Positions 21,308-31,849 of a DNA stretch of 64,000 nucleotides are shown here, piece after piece. The notes beneath the pieces were generated by a model. That model worked only from the letters and a program-made list of their open reading frames with translations. It searched no databases and had not been told where the DNA came from. Position numbers and translations under genes: made by a program. Every line of letters starts with the position of its first letter. Position 1 is the stretch's first letter. Source of the DNA: Metellina segmentata (lineage: Eukaryota; Arthropoda; Arachnida; Araneae; Tetragnathidae); assembly GCA_947359465.1 (NCBI GenBank), contig OX375877.1, forward strand, positions 28,035,235 to 28,099,234, given 5' to 3'.

Positions 21308-23775
21308 AATACAAATACAAATATTGACGACCAGCTACAGGCTCAAGCCCAACAAGGCTGGTCCTTTGTTTATGAACTCCCCAATTCCCACTGACTATCC
21401 AATTGTATCTTAAATTAGTACACTCCCTTTGAATTAACTATATTCTCTGTCAATGCGTTCCAACTGTCTATTACCCTATTAAAGTAGTAGTTTTTCCTTA
21501 AAACCCGATTAAAATGTGTATTATTCAATTTATACCCATGGCCCCTTGTTCTGTTATCCCTATTGAAATTTAAGCCCTCTGTGTCTCCTTGTTTTATCAA
21601 CTTGAAAAGCTGAATCAAATCCCCCCTCCTTCTTCTTCTTTCCAGTGTATACATGTTTAGTTTACTTAAACGTTCATTGTAGTCTAGATTTGCTATCCCC
21701 TTTATTATTTTTGTAGCTCTGTGCTGAACACTTTCAATTAATTCTATATCCTTTCTCATATGTGGAGCCAAGAATTGTACAGCATATTCTAGATGTGGTC
21801 TTACTAAACCCTTATATAACGGCAAGATTATATTCTTATCCCTTGAAGTTACAGTCTTTTTAATATACCCCAATAACCTATTAATCTTTTTACCAGCAGC
21901 TGAACATTGGTGACCCATTTTAAAATCATTGTGAATTATCATCCCAAGATCCTTGACTGTTTCTCCCTCCTTTACCTTTACTCACTGCAGACAGTACTCG
22001 GCTCCACTGTTCCTGTAACCCATATCCAGAACTTGACATTTCCCTACATTAAATGACATACCCCATTTTACAGCCCATTCGGATATCGTATCAAGATCCC
22101 CTTGTAAATTCTTTATCTGTAACTTGGTATTCACTGTCCCCCATATATTTAAGTGATCTGCAAATATACTGATTCTATACTTAATCCCCTTACCTATATC
22201 ATCTATGAAAATTATAAATAAAATTGGACCCAAAACTGATTTCTGAGGCACTCCACTTATAACTTCTGTCCACTGTGAATAATTTCCTTTTACCTGCACT
22301 CTCTGCTTTCTACCCAATAACTAATTCTTTATCCATATCAATGTTTTTCCCTGAATCCCCCAACCTTTCCAATTTAAACAGTAATGTCTCATGAGGTACT
22401 TTATCAGAAGCATTTTGAAAATCTATGTACATGATATCTGCACTGCTCTTATTATCCAGCTCCTCAGTAATTTTTTCGTAGAACTTCAAAAGGTTTGTAG
22501 AGCAGGATCTGCCCTTCCTAAACCCATACTGATTATCTGATAACAGTACTCCCTCCTCCAAGTATAACATTATATGCTTTTTTAACAGAGATTCAAATAT
22601 TTTGCAAATTACTGATGTTAGACTTACTGGTCTATAGTTGCCCGGATCACTTTGTATTCCTATTTTGAAAATTGGAGTTATGTTGGCCAACTTCCAATCC
22701 ATTGGTACCCAACCCGTGCTATATGTTGAATTAAATATGATGTGAATTACGTCCCCCAATTATTCCGCGCATTCCACTAGTACTCTCGGATAAATATCGT
22801 CTGTCCCGGGTGCTTTAGATGGCTTAATACTTTTCAACTGATGTACTGTTTCGTCCCTGTTAAATTTGCATTCCTTAATTGTACCCCCTGCAAAGTCTCC
22901 ATCCTTGGGGTAATTTTTTAATGCATAGTTACCATTGAAAACCCCCAGAAAAAAGTCATTTAACAGGTTTGCCATTCCCACCTCTTCTTGAATCAATTCA
23001 CCTCCCCTCATCTCCAACGGGCCCAGTGTAGTACTAAATTTATTTTTACCACTTGCATATGCAAAAAATTCTTTTGGATTTATATTTATTTCCCTTTCTA
23101 GTTTTTCCTCCAAGGACACCTTTTGCTTCCGACTAATAGTTTTAAACTCCTTTCTGGCTTTCAGATATACCTCCTTGTCCCTGTCGTTACCAGTGCTTTT
23201 ATATACCCTGTATGTTCTTTGTTTTAATTTTATAGCTTTGTGTGTTTCCCCTGAAAACCACATAGGGAGCAAGTTTCTAGATTTTCCTTTTTTCCTGAAC
23301 GTTACATGTTTTTTTAACACCCTGTCTAACTTATTCTTGAATTCCTCCCATTGTTCAGAATGATGCGGTGCTAATAATCCCCCTTTGAATGTCTCCTTTA
23401 AATCTTCCCTTATCGTATGAAAATTTACCTTTCTGAAATTAGGAATTATCCTACTATTGATTGTGTATGCTGACTGAAAATTTATACTTAATCTGATACT
23501 TCTATGATCACTTTCTCCCAGTGGCTCACCTATAACCAAATCCTGCACCCTATCCTCATCATTGCTAAAAATCAAATCCAATATTGCATTGTCCCTACTA
23601 TCCTCATACACCATCTGGTACAAAAAACAATCCTGTACCACTTCCAAAAATTCTGCTCCTTTCCCATTTGTTGCTAGATTGTTTGTCCAGTCAATATTTG
23701 GATAATTATAGTCCCCCATTAAAATTAATTATCCTTTTTGACATGCTTCGTTTATCAGATTGCACATACCATAAA
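21308..23775 (-). mobile_element. CR1-type LINE, 5'-truncated and inactive
   Basis: This is a non-LTR retrotransposon on the minus strand. From 5' to 3' it has the end of an endonuclease domain (ILMGDYNYPNIDW, SDHRSIRLSI), a linker, and a reverse transcriptase (NYRPVSLTSVICKIFE, QYGFRKGRSCSTNLL, GVPQKSVLGPILFIIFIDDI). The C-terminal region is typical of CR1 (LVRPHLEYAVQF, QHRATKIIKG, LERRRRRGDLIQ). A stop near 23738, a stop at 22760, a frameshift near 22317 and a stop near 21980 break it. The FADD-type catalytic box reads FADH. The 3' end is a short repeat of the type (tatttg)n at about 21308-21325. Its 5' half is missing. Confidence 0.9.
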
Positions 23776-24196
23776 GAAAGGTTTATAGAAATCCTATTGA
23801 ATGTCTGTAGAAACCTCTCTAGAATTATATAGAATTAATTCTATAGAAGCTCATTTTTTGTTTTGCAATTTTGCTTTTTTTTTGTGTAGATTTCTATATT
23901 TATAAATTTCTACAGAATAGAAGCTTGTTAGTTCTCTAAACAAATCTTGTAGAATTTTCTCCCTATAGAAACTAAATTTTTTTGTCTACTGAGTTTTATG
24001 GAACTTTATTAAACAGTTTCGTAAGGAAAGGATTTGTGGGCCTGAAATAAATTTTAAGTTGCTTGAACAGTTTTGATTTTTGTTGCATCATGACAAAATG
24101 GCAGTGTTCTGCATCCCGAGGAAAGACGAATCTTAAATATGAGGTAAATATTTGAAATTGAAGCAATGAATACACACGCAATGGAGGGAAATATTT
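23776..24196. other. AT-rich flank with TCTATAGAA-like words
   Basis: Words such as tctatagaa, tctagaa and tctacagaa recur on both sides of the LINE (also 21180-21300), suggesting that the LINE landed in an older repeat. No coding sequence is seen. Confidence 0.4.
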
Positions 24197-24202
24197 TTTA
24201 TT
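24197..24202 (-). promoter_or_regulatory. Candidate polyadenylation signal
   Basis: AATAAA on the minus strand, about 285 bases downstream of the stop codon of the two-exon gene at 24487-24961. Confidence 0.4.
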
Positions 24203-24486
24203 GAGTTTCTAAATAATATGCTTCATTTAATGTGCTTTTAGGTTTTTCGAATAACAAAAGTAAAATAGGTGATTATACAGATGCTCCAATATATAATTGT
24301 TGATGAATCAAATTTTTATAAGTCAGCTTTGAAAGTTTTCATTGGAACGTTTTCTATGTAATTTCTATGTATTCCAGTTCTCCGTTGCTTGCATTGATGA
24401 CATTATTTCGGTTGAAATCGACGAGTCCGCAGTTCATTCGGTTTGGAAAGAAGTTTTTCTCTGCCGTGACTCTACTTATGCGATGG

Positions 24487-24961
24487 TTAGTACCACTGAG
24501 ACGTCAAGACAAAATTGTCTGAGACTCCGTTGGTTTCATCCGACAGAGCTGTGGCAGGATCAGCGGCTGGTGCGTCGACAGCTTGTGCAGCAGCAAGAAG
24601 GGCCCTTTCTGCCATCTCGTCTTGGATGGTACGCAAGCGCAAGTCCATGAATTCATCCGGGTTTTCTGCATTCCACTCAGCGAGGTAGTCGCGTTCAACA
24701 TAGGGTTGCTTTTTCTTTTCCTTGGCTTCCTTTTTGGCCTGTTTCTTCTTGCTTCGTTTTTCCTGAAACTTCCTTCTGAAATAGCAGGTCAATATTTATT
24801 AATTTTCAAGAAAAGGAAGGACACATTATATGTATTAAAACAAATAATTTATAGAAAAACGTAATGTTAACAGACACCGAAATGCATACAAATAAGTAAT
24901 TTAAGGAAGATATAAGGAATAGATTACACACTTACATTTGCTTCCCGAACCAATCCAACAT
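24487..24961 (-). CDS. Two-exon gene for a small charged protein of unknown function
   Basis: Exon 1 codes from ATG at 24961 to 24936 (26 nt, starting MLDWFGKQ). It ends in a perfect donor, GTAAGT. The acceptor follows a pyrimidine-rich tract ending TATTTCAG (24776-24777). Exon 2 runs 24775-24487 and ends in TAA. The summed coding length is 315 nt, a whole number of codons, giving 104 residues. The protein has a lysine-rich, probably helical N-terminal third (about residues 9-38, with KKKQAKKEAKEKKKQ). A central stretch, YVERDYLAEWNAENPDEFMD, is followed by an alanine-rich helix and a polar C terminus. No signal peptide or membrane segment is present, so it is probably intracellular. The exon is GC-richer than its surroundings. 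A further open frame lies just past the stop in another frame, so the C terminus could differ. I do not recognise the family. Confidence 0.65.
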
Positions 24962-24984
24962 CTTGAAAGGCGAATAAGATGTCT

Positions 24985-25140
24985 ATAAAAATGGCGTAAA
25001 TAGCACTGAAAAGTACTGTTTGTTTAAAACGTCGGTAAAATTGACGTAAGTAGCACTGAAAAGTACTGTTTTTAAGTAAAACGTCGGTAGAACTGACGCA
25101 AATAGCACTGAAAAGTACTGTTTATAAATAAATTGCAGCG
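24985..25140 (-). promoter_or_regulatory. Triplicated 50-52-bp repeat just upstream of the two-exon gene
   Basis: Three units each contain TAGCACTGAAAAGTACTGTT (starting 25001, 25051 and 25103), preceded by a tgacgtaa-like word and followed by aaaacgtcggta-like sequence. They lie within about 180 bp 5' of the start codon of the minus-strand gene at 24487-24961. The tgacgt/tgacgc words resemble half-sites for bZIP factors. A promoter or 5' untranslated position is inferred from the location only. Confidence 0.5.
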
Positions 25141-25650
25141 GAAAACTCCTCTACAACAAAAAATCGCTTTAATCAAACGTATATTAATCTCACTTGATGA
25201 AAGCTTTAAAATATGCTAGTTAGCAGTTCGAAAGATATAACTTGAATGACGAAATATTTTTAAAACAATACATATTACATGCGCAACAATGTTTGGGTAA
25301 CAATGAAGTAGAAATTTTGATGCTCAGGAAACAATGGACTCCTCCATTATTATACTTAGAATAACTTTATTGTTTTAAGAAAAAAATGGGGGATTTAATT
25401 GTATTTATTTCTATTGTTATAAGTAGGAAGTTTGAAATGTATGCTGAATTCAGAATTAATGATATAATATCTATAATTTCAGTTCAATATTAGTTTTAAT
25501 ATTTCATATTTTAAAAGATTCGTGCGCCATTAAAACTGCCTTTATAAATAGCAAGGCTGTTTTTTACTTTTTATACTTTTACGACACGTGATAGGATTTG
25601 CTTTACTTTTCATTTCTAGTCCTTAAATTCCTTTTAACTCAGTCTATTTA
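25141..25650. other. No feature recognised
   Basis: AT-rich sequence between the promoter-side repeat and the second piggyBac element; no ORFs or repeat ends are seen. Confidence 0.4.
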
Positions 25651-25651
25651 A

Positions 25652-26456
25652 CCTTTAACTGCTGTGTCACATATCGTCTCGTAACTAGTGTGGAGGGGTA
25701 TCTCAGACATCGCTCACTAAAGTGCGTATAAAGTTGATTAATATAAGATATTATGAACATTTTAAATTTAGATAATTCAATTCTTAGCGTGAAATACATT
25801 TATATTACATTATAAATTAAGTAGATTCCATGTCTCTTCAGGCTCAGCTTTCGGACCTAATTTTGTAGGACGTTTCAACCCTGGAAACTGTAAAACTAAG
25901 TTGTATTTTGGTGTTCTAACGGCACTATTAGGTTCACCCTCTGGCATCCCATTTGAAATTATTTTTTCCGTAGAAATATTCTTCTTGTGAAGACTCACTT
26001 GAAATGTCTTCATCTTCATGTGCATGATTTTCCCAATCCGTTTCGTGTTCGCTTTCAATAATATAATCAGAAATTTCACTGTCCCAGTACTCTATTTCCG
26101 ACCAATTATCAACAATTTCCTGAATTTCTTTTTGTGTAAGACACACAGGTCGCTTTTTAGTAAACTAGGTTGCCATTTTAGGCTCTCTGCCGAAATTTTC
26201 TACTCAAACTTAGACGATTTTATTCAACAAGAACGGTAACGCAAATGGGGTGAAGGGTCTAAGTGACTACGTGGGAAATGCAAATAGTGTAAAACACGAA
26301 ATAGTTGGGACAGCCAAACCAGTTCTGGATTGTGGCTTCTGTTGGACGTAGTAGGAAGGTACTGAATAGGACAGGGGCCAATATTCAGTTTAAGGGGTGG
26401 AAACGGCCTGTTAAAAATGACTCGGGGTCTGTGATACCCATGGCAGCAGTTAAAGG
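25652..26456 (-). mobile_element. piggyBac-derived non-autonomous element, copy 2
   Basis: TTAA flanks both sides (25648-25651, 26457-26460), with perfect inverted ends CCTTTAACTGCTG. The minus strand reads from an ATG at 26176 through FTKKRP, IQEIVDNWSEIEYWDSEIS and EDEDISSESSQEE. A neighbouring frame continues with PEGEPNSAVRTPKYN and LQFPGLKRPTKLG, the conserved piggyBac stretch before the catalytic domain. A stop three codons after the ATG and a frameshift are present. The catalytic domain is missing, as in the copy at 18643-19485. Confidence 0.9.
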
Positions 26457-26511
26457 TTAATTGTAATGCTAAAGCTTAATTAAAACCAAGCACTGCTTTA
26501 ATATGTAATAT

Positions 26512-26638
26512 TTAGCCAGTTTAAAAAACAAATATTTTGATTTACGGTAAATATATTTTTCCTTTTCCGTCTATTCAAAAATTAGCCAGTTTGAAAAACA
26601 AACATTTTGATTTACGATAAAAATATTTTTCCGTTTCT
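26512..26638. repeat. 70-bp tandem duplication
   Basis: Two units starting at ttagccagtt (26512 and 26582) share aaaaaacaaa, attttgatttacg and atatttttcc. The duplication ends at the start of the adjoining Helitron-like element. Confidence 0.75.
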
Positions 26639-26639
26639 A

Positions 26640-27538
26640 CCTCTACTATTATTAAATGAAGTGTTTGTCTATCTGTCTGTCTTTTTTCTGCGCGCAGTCC
26701 TGACGAATCTATGGCGCATGCAATATTGAGATTTGGCACACAGGTAGTCCAAATGTTTTGTAATTTTTAGGTCGTGCCGAATTTTAAAATTCAATCTTGA
26801 ACGTTTTTTAATTATTATTGTTTTTTTTTGTAATGGCAACACCATAAAGAGATGGCAGATTCTACATTTATTTTTTCCGTGTTTCCGTTTGAAACCTTTC
26901 AGCTGAATAACAAAACAAATAAAAAGTTTTAACTGGTGTTATGTAGTTATTTTTTCAATTTCCTGGATCGTTAAAGATAGGGTAAAAAATTTTCAACGGA
27001 TTTGAAATCTACGGAAAATTTTACATTAGATATATACTTAAAAATATAATTTTTTAAATAAATCATCTTTAAATTGTAACTTTTATATTTTTTCCAATAC
27101 GAATTTGATCTTCCCTATCGAGATCACAGATTCCATTTCCTGCTTTTTAAATTGTAGCTTTCTTATTTTTGCATTACGAATATGGGCGCCTTAGACAATG
27201 ACGTCACGTTTGTTTTTGGTAGGTATTTAATTAACGTCGCATTGGCCCAACACAATGGTCTATTGTTTGTTTTCGGAATTGCGTAGAAATTACCGGGGAT
27301 TGACAAACTTTATTATTTTTCTTTATTACATCAACCGATTGAATCTCTTCACAAATCGAATTTGGCCGTATTTGGCAACGCCGTTAGGGCTGTTGTTCGA
27401 TAGGCTATGAATTCTCATTTGGTTCGCAAACCAAATGGGAATTCGTAGCAATCACCGGGTGTTAGCGAGCTGTAAACATACGTGGCAGCAGAAAAAGAAC
27501 TGTCACGTTTTAAGCTGTGCTGGCCACGCAGTAGCTAG
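26640..27538 (+). mobile_element. Helitron-like non-autonomous element, copy A
   Basis: Starts near CTCTACTATTATTAAATGAAG followed by gtgtttgtctatctg, the 5' sequence shared by five copies in this window. It ends in ggccacgcagtagCTAG followed by T, a CTRR-type 3' end. No terminal inverted repeats or target duplication are seen, as expected for rolling-circle elements. No Rep/helicase gene is present. A SINE scrap lies at about 27215-27265 and a long hairpin at 27409-27444. Confidence 0.65.
27409..27444. other. Long inverted repeat (hairpin)
   Basis: GAATTCTCATTTGG is followed, after 8 bases, by its inverse CCAAATGGGAATTC; one mismatch in 14 pairs. It lies inside Helitron-like copy A. Confidence 0.85.
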
Positions 27539-27539
27539 T

Positions 27540-28362
27540 CTATTCTAAAATTCAAATATTCAAATGTTGTGACACTTATTTTTTGGGACAGAAAACGTGT
27601 TTTTTCGGAAACACAAATTACATATATGTGTTATTCTTCTGAATTAGATTTCACGTTCTGCTCAAATGATACGAATAGAGGAAAGCGTCAAATCATCGAA
27701 CGTGAATTATTTTTATCGATTAAACAACTTTGAGGACCTACGAAAATGAGTAATTTATATGTGAGAAATGTGGACATGAACGGTACAATACTCAAGAGTA
27801 GAACGTTCAATGCAATTTCACAACTTTTTGTGAACATGGGAATTTGTTTTTAAACAAAGAATTGATTTTAGAAAACGATTACTGGAATGATGTAAAACCG
27901 TAGTAAGTTCAATGCAATTTTGCCTTGATTTCGCTGTGCTAGTAAAGAATTGATCCACAAGTTCCGAGACAAAGATTCTCATCGGAAAAGTTGATGGTTC
28001 TAGGAGACCGATAGGACATTCGATTGAAAAAAAATGTTGCATTAGACAAGTAGAGTTTATTTCAAACAATAATTTAAACTTGTTTCCAATTGGAAAGGCA
28101 TATTATTGTAAACAACAAAATCAATCTCTTTGCATTAGTTTCTTATTGTATTTGAAAACAAGATATTGTGGTTGGATTAAGCCTTGCTTTAGGAAAATGT
28201 GGTATAGAAATGAGAAATCTCTATCATATCGATAAATAAGGAATTAAAATAAGGTCGTTCAAAAATATTGGTTAGGTAAGCTTCTGAGAAATGACTATCA
28301 GTTCATAAATCTACCTTGTCTGAAAATCTAACGTGAATCATTTTGCAATGCTGTTATATTTA
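27540..28362. other. No gene recognised
   Basis: AT-rich; the short frame 27818-28069 has no recognisable content. Confidence 0.4.
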
Positions 28363-28870
28363 TCTCTACTATTATAAAAGGAAGTGTTTCTCTGTACGCA
28401 GTGTCTTGACGAATCTATGGCACTTACAAATAATGAAATTAAGCACACAGGTAGTCCTAATGTTTTACGATTTTTGTGTAGAGCCCGAATTTTAAAATTT
28501 ATTCTAGAACACTTTTTAACTAAACAAATTAATTTTTTTCACCTTTCATTTTCTCTCCGGAATGTGACGTCATTGAGGAAGGAGAGGATTTTATGATTTT
28601 CGACCGCTGACGTCACAAGCGTTTTTCGTCCTAATGCCTTTGGAACCATGTCAAGTTTTCCGATTCTAGTGTGTTTGGATTTAGGTTGATGATAATAGCC
28701 TTTTCGAGGTCATCACACACGGTGTTTCCTGTAGAGTTCGTTTGCGAAGCAAACCAAATGTGAATACGTAGCAATCACCTTGGGTTGGTGAGCGTCAGCG
28801 AGCAGTGGTCACAACTGACCCCACGAAAAGAACTGTCTCGGGCAACGCCGTGTTGGCCATATATTAGGCT
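28363..28870 (+). mobile_element. Helitron-like non-autonomous element, copy B
   Basis: Begins TCTCTACTATTATAAAAGG after an A, and continues aagtgtttctctg. It shares the interior words gacgaatctatggc, cacacaggtagtcc and gggcaacgccgtg with copies A and C. The 3' end is decayed (ggccatatattagg instead of ggccacgcagtagctag), so the right boundary is approximate. Confidence 0.6.
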
Positions 28871-29880
28871 TAAAAGTACGAAAACCTTTTTTTTCAAGAT
28901 GGTAATCAAAAATTTATTATTTGCTTAAATTAATGGTATTGAAATTATGATCATTATTATAATTTATCCAATATTGTACTCGGAGTGAGAGTTCGGAAGA
29001 AATAGAGAAAAAGAGAGAGCTGTCTGATCGTCTATTGGAAAATACTAGTTTTTTTATGACCAGCGAGGAGAAATGATTGCCTCGCTGTCTTTCTGAATAG
29101 ATTTGAAATTTTGAACAGTCCTGTGTGTCTTTGGCATTGTTCTGAGCGCTGTACCCCGAAAATTTCCAAGGAACAAATCAAAACGAAGAAAAGGCAAATA
29201 ATTGCATGTAGAAAACGATGACATTTATCGGTTAAAAATTTACGAGCTTTCAAAAAAGACCGATTCGCGAATTAGATGAATGATACCCGACAGTAAATTT
29301 AATGCAATTCCACATTGTTTCGATGGCTTGTGCACTATAAAGGCACGCGCCTCGAAAATCCCATTCGTTTTCTTTAATACCGCGTTATTGAGTTATTCTT
29401 TTTTAATTGCATCCATTTCTAAAACTTCTTATAACATCGTAACTGTTCGCCATTCCAAGGGACACGAAAAAGCTTCCAAGAGTTTTTACTGCTTGAGAAA
29501 ACTTTTAAGAATTGAATCGTATTTACAGTGTCTCCCCGCGTGCATTCCACGGGGATTCCATAAAAAAGACTCCTGAGCTCTTAAAGAATCGACAATTCAT
29601 TTACGCGTGGAGTATTTCCGCTTTTATTTCTCCATTCGATAAACCTCTCTTTAGTGCCGAAGTTATTTAGGACTTGGGGAAAGCAACCGTAAAGACGCAA
29701 TAACATACTTCTTTTCAGAAGCGAGTTTCAATCTGTCCTTCCGCCGTGGAAATTTAAAGCTTTTTTTAAGCCAATGCGAACGGCTTTGTTTTTACAAATT
29801 TAGAGGGATTTGATACTGAAAAAAAAATCGTCAAAAGTGAATCTTGATTAAAAATAAAGAAAATATTTATGCGTCTTGGT
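28871..29880. other. No gene recognised
   Basis: Moderate GC around 29280-29580, where a 98-codon plus-strand frame is open, but its translation has no recognisable motif and there is no supporting splice or repeat evidence. Confidence 0.35.
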
Positions 29881-29943
29881 ATTATAGCGAGTGTAACCAA
29901 ACCACTACAAAATTTAATTTGCGATGTAGTCGTATGCACACTA

Positions 29944-30506
29944 CCCTACAATAATGGACCGGACAGCAAGATGTGATGGTATAAGGGAGGAAAGAATACA
30001 TGCTTTAAAAAGGTGGACGGTCCCACACATGCTGAAAATACATTAGTAACCCTTCTGAGCAAACTTTCAACAAGGTTTTGATACACAGCTATGTGTATTT
30101 GTGTCCATTATTGCTGTAAGAATGTCGCCAGCTCAGCTGTAGATTTCGGACGTGGTTCCCTGGTCCGTAAGCGTCACTCTAAATAGTCCCACATATGTTC
30201 TATGGAGATTAGATCGGTACTCTGAGCAGGCCAGGGTAGACGTTTTACATCCATATCTCGATACCACTACTTGACAGAGGTTGCAACATGACATGTATCG
30301 TTGTCGTCTTGGAAGTAACATTCGTCCATTCCATAAAATTGCCAGAGCGTAGGAAGAACCTGATGGTCCAAAATGTTCACGTAGGCGTCGGTGTTCAATT
30401 GACCAGGAACAACATGCAAAGATCCCAGGCCATATCACGAAACACACCCCAAACAAGTAGTCGGATTTTAAGCAAATCCGCTGGTGTCCGGTCCAGTATT
30501 GTAGGG
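29944..30506 (-). mobile_element. Tc1-type deletion derivative, minus orientation
   Basis: TA flanks both ends (29942-29943, 30507-30508). The inverted ends are CCCTACAATAATGGACC and its near match. The minus strand holds the C-terminal half of a Tc1 transposase with stops: words for KIRLLVWGVF, QLNTDAY, QDDND and DQGTT. The whole N-terminal half is missing. The copy at 30960-31508 has the same deletion but the opposite orientation. Confidence 0.8.
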
Positions 30507-30959
30507 TACTGTATAACAGTGCAACCCAACGCTACTACGAAGCACATTTTGGTAGAGAAAGTTGCACTGTTTCATTCCGGCTTGCTTTATTGGTGACTGC
30601 CGGACGTGATCTTGAACACGCAAAAATTTACAACTTTGATGGATGGTCCGCGATGGATAGCTGAATCGTCAATGCAATGCTAACCACCTGAAGCTCTGTG
30701 ATAGCAGACACTGCTCATTTACTTAAAACGGCTTCACTCCATTCATTGTTGCTCAGCCTTCACTCACACTCGGTTGCTAAAGGCAACCCAGTACAATTAC
30801 AACTGTGATCATAATTGTCTCACGCAAATGCAAATCATTCTACTAGTGGCGTCATCTGTCGAATTTCGGCTGCAGCTAAATTCTCGAGGGGGATTATTAT
30901 AGCCAACTTAGTCACCACTACAAAAATCAACTTACGATGTTGTAGATATAGATACACTA

Positions 30960-31508
30960 CCCTACAATACACCAGCGGATTTGCATAAAATCCGATTACT
31001 TGTTTGGGGTTGTTTTTTGTGGAATGGTCTAGGACCTATGCATGCTGTTCCTGGTCAATTGAACGCCGACGCCTACATGAACATTTTAGACTATCAGATT
31101 CTTCCTACGCTCAGGAAATTTTATGGAATGGACGAATGTTACTTTCAGGACGACATTGCTTCATGTCATGTCGCAGCCTCTGTCAAGTAGTGGTATCAAG
31201 ATATGGATGTAAAACGTCTTCACTGGCCTGATCAGAGTCCCGATCTAACCCCATAAAATATTTGTGGGACGAGTTACAGCGACGCTTACGAACCAGGGAA
31301 CCACGTCCGAAATCTACAGATGAGCTGGCGACATTCTTACAGCAGTAATGGATACAAATACCCATAGCTGTGTATCCAAACCTTGTTGAAAGTATGCCCA
31401 AAAGGATTGCTAGTTTCATTGCAGCACGTGGGGGACCATCCCCATATTAAAACATGTTTTCTTTCCTTTATACTATCATATCTTGCTGTTCGTTACATTA
31501 TTGTAGGT
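30960..31508 (+). mobile_element. Tc1-type deletion derivative, plus orientation
   Basis: Left TA at 30958-30959 and an end starting CCCTACAATA; right end near 31508 followed by TA. The plus strand reads KIRLLVWGCFLWNGLGPMHA, LNADAYMNILDYQILPTL, YFQDDIASCH and then a stop, with LHWPDQSPDLTP further on. Only the catalytic C-terminal half remains, broken by stops. It is the partner of the minus-oriented copy at 29944-30506. Confidence 0.82.
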
Positions 31509-31699
31509 TAGAATATAATTGTGAAACCTAACTCCACCTAGAAGTACCTTTTGGTAGACAAAGTTGCACTGTTTCTTTCCGGCTCGCTAAAGTATATATC
31601 TTTTACTCATATGCCTTTTCCTTCTGGAAAAGGAGTCGTAGTTTATTCAAAGAGTCGTTTGGCGACGATTTTTAGTCACCAACTTGGTGAGGGGCCTGT

Positions 31700-31845
31700 A
31701 AGGTAATTTTAAATAACGTCGTACTAGAGCTACACAACGTGGTATTGAAGAAGGTTCGGGATCAATCCACTAAGGGAAAGATACGAGGAGAACACCACGT
31801 AATTTTGAACTATGGTCAGAAGACGATGGCGAGGGGCCGGTACTA
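31700..31845 (-). repeat. tRNA-SINE 3' fragment
   Basis: Reverse-oriented body words aacgtcgtactagagc, gggatcaatcc, gtaattttgaac and gtcagaagacga; the tRNA-like head is missing. Confidence 0.75.
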
Positions 31846-31849
31846 TGTA

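Larger units (their letters stand above)
29887..31595. repeat. Two direct copies of an outer repeat hosting the Tc1 pair
   Basis: Both Tc1 derivatives are embedded at the same point of a longer repeat. The left flanks (29887-29941 and about 30895-30957) share accactacaaaa and tgcgatgt/tacgatgt words. The right flanks (30509-30590 and 31511-31595) share ttttggtaga, aaagttgcactgtttc and ttccggctcgc. The outer repeats are in the same orientation although the inserted elements are not. The outer repeat may itself be a MITE with agcgag inverted ends. Confidence 0.6.

Noticed and set aside
29280..29576. 98-codon plus-strand gene
   Set aside because: No domain, no clear start context and no conservation evidence in the window; left as unassigned.
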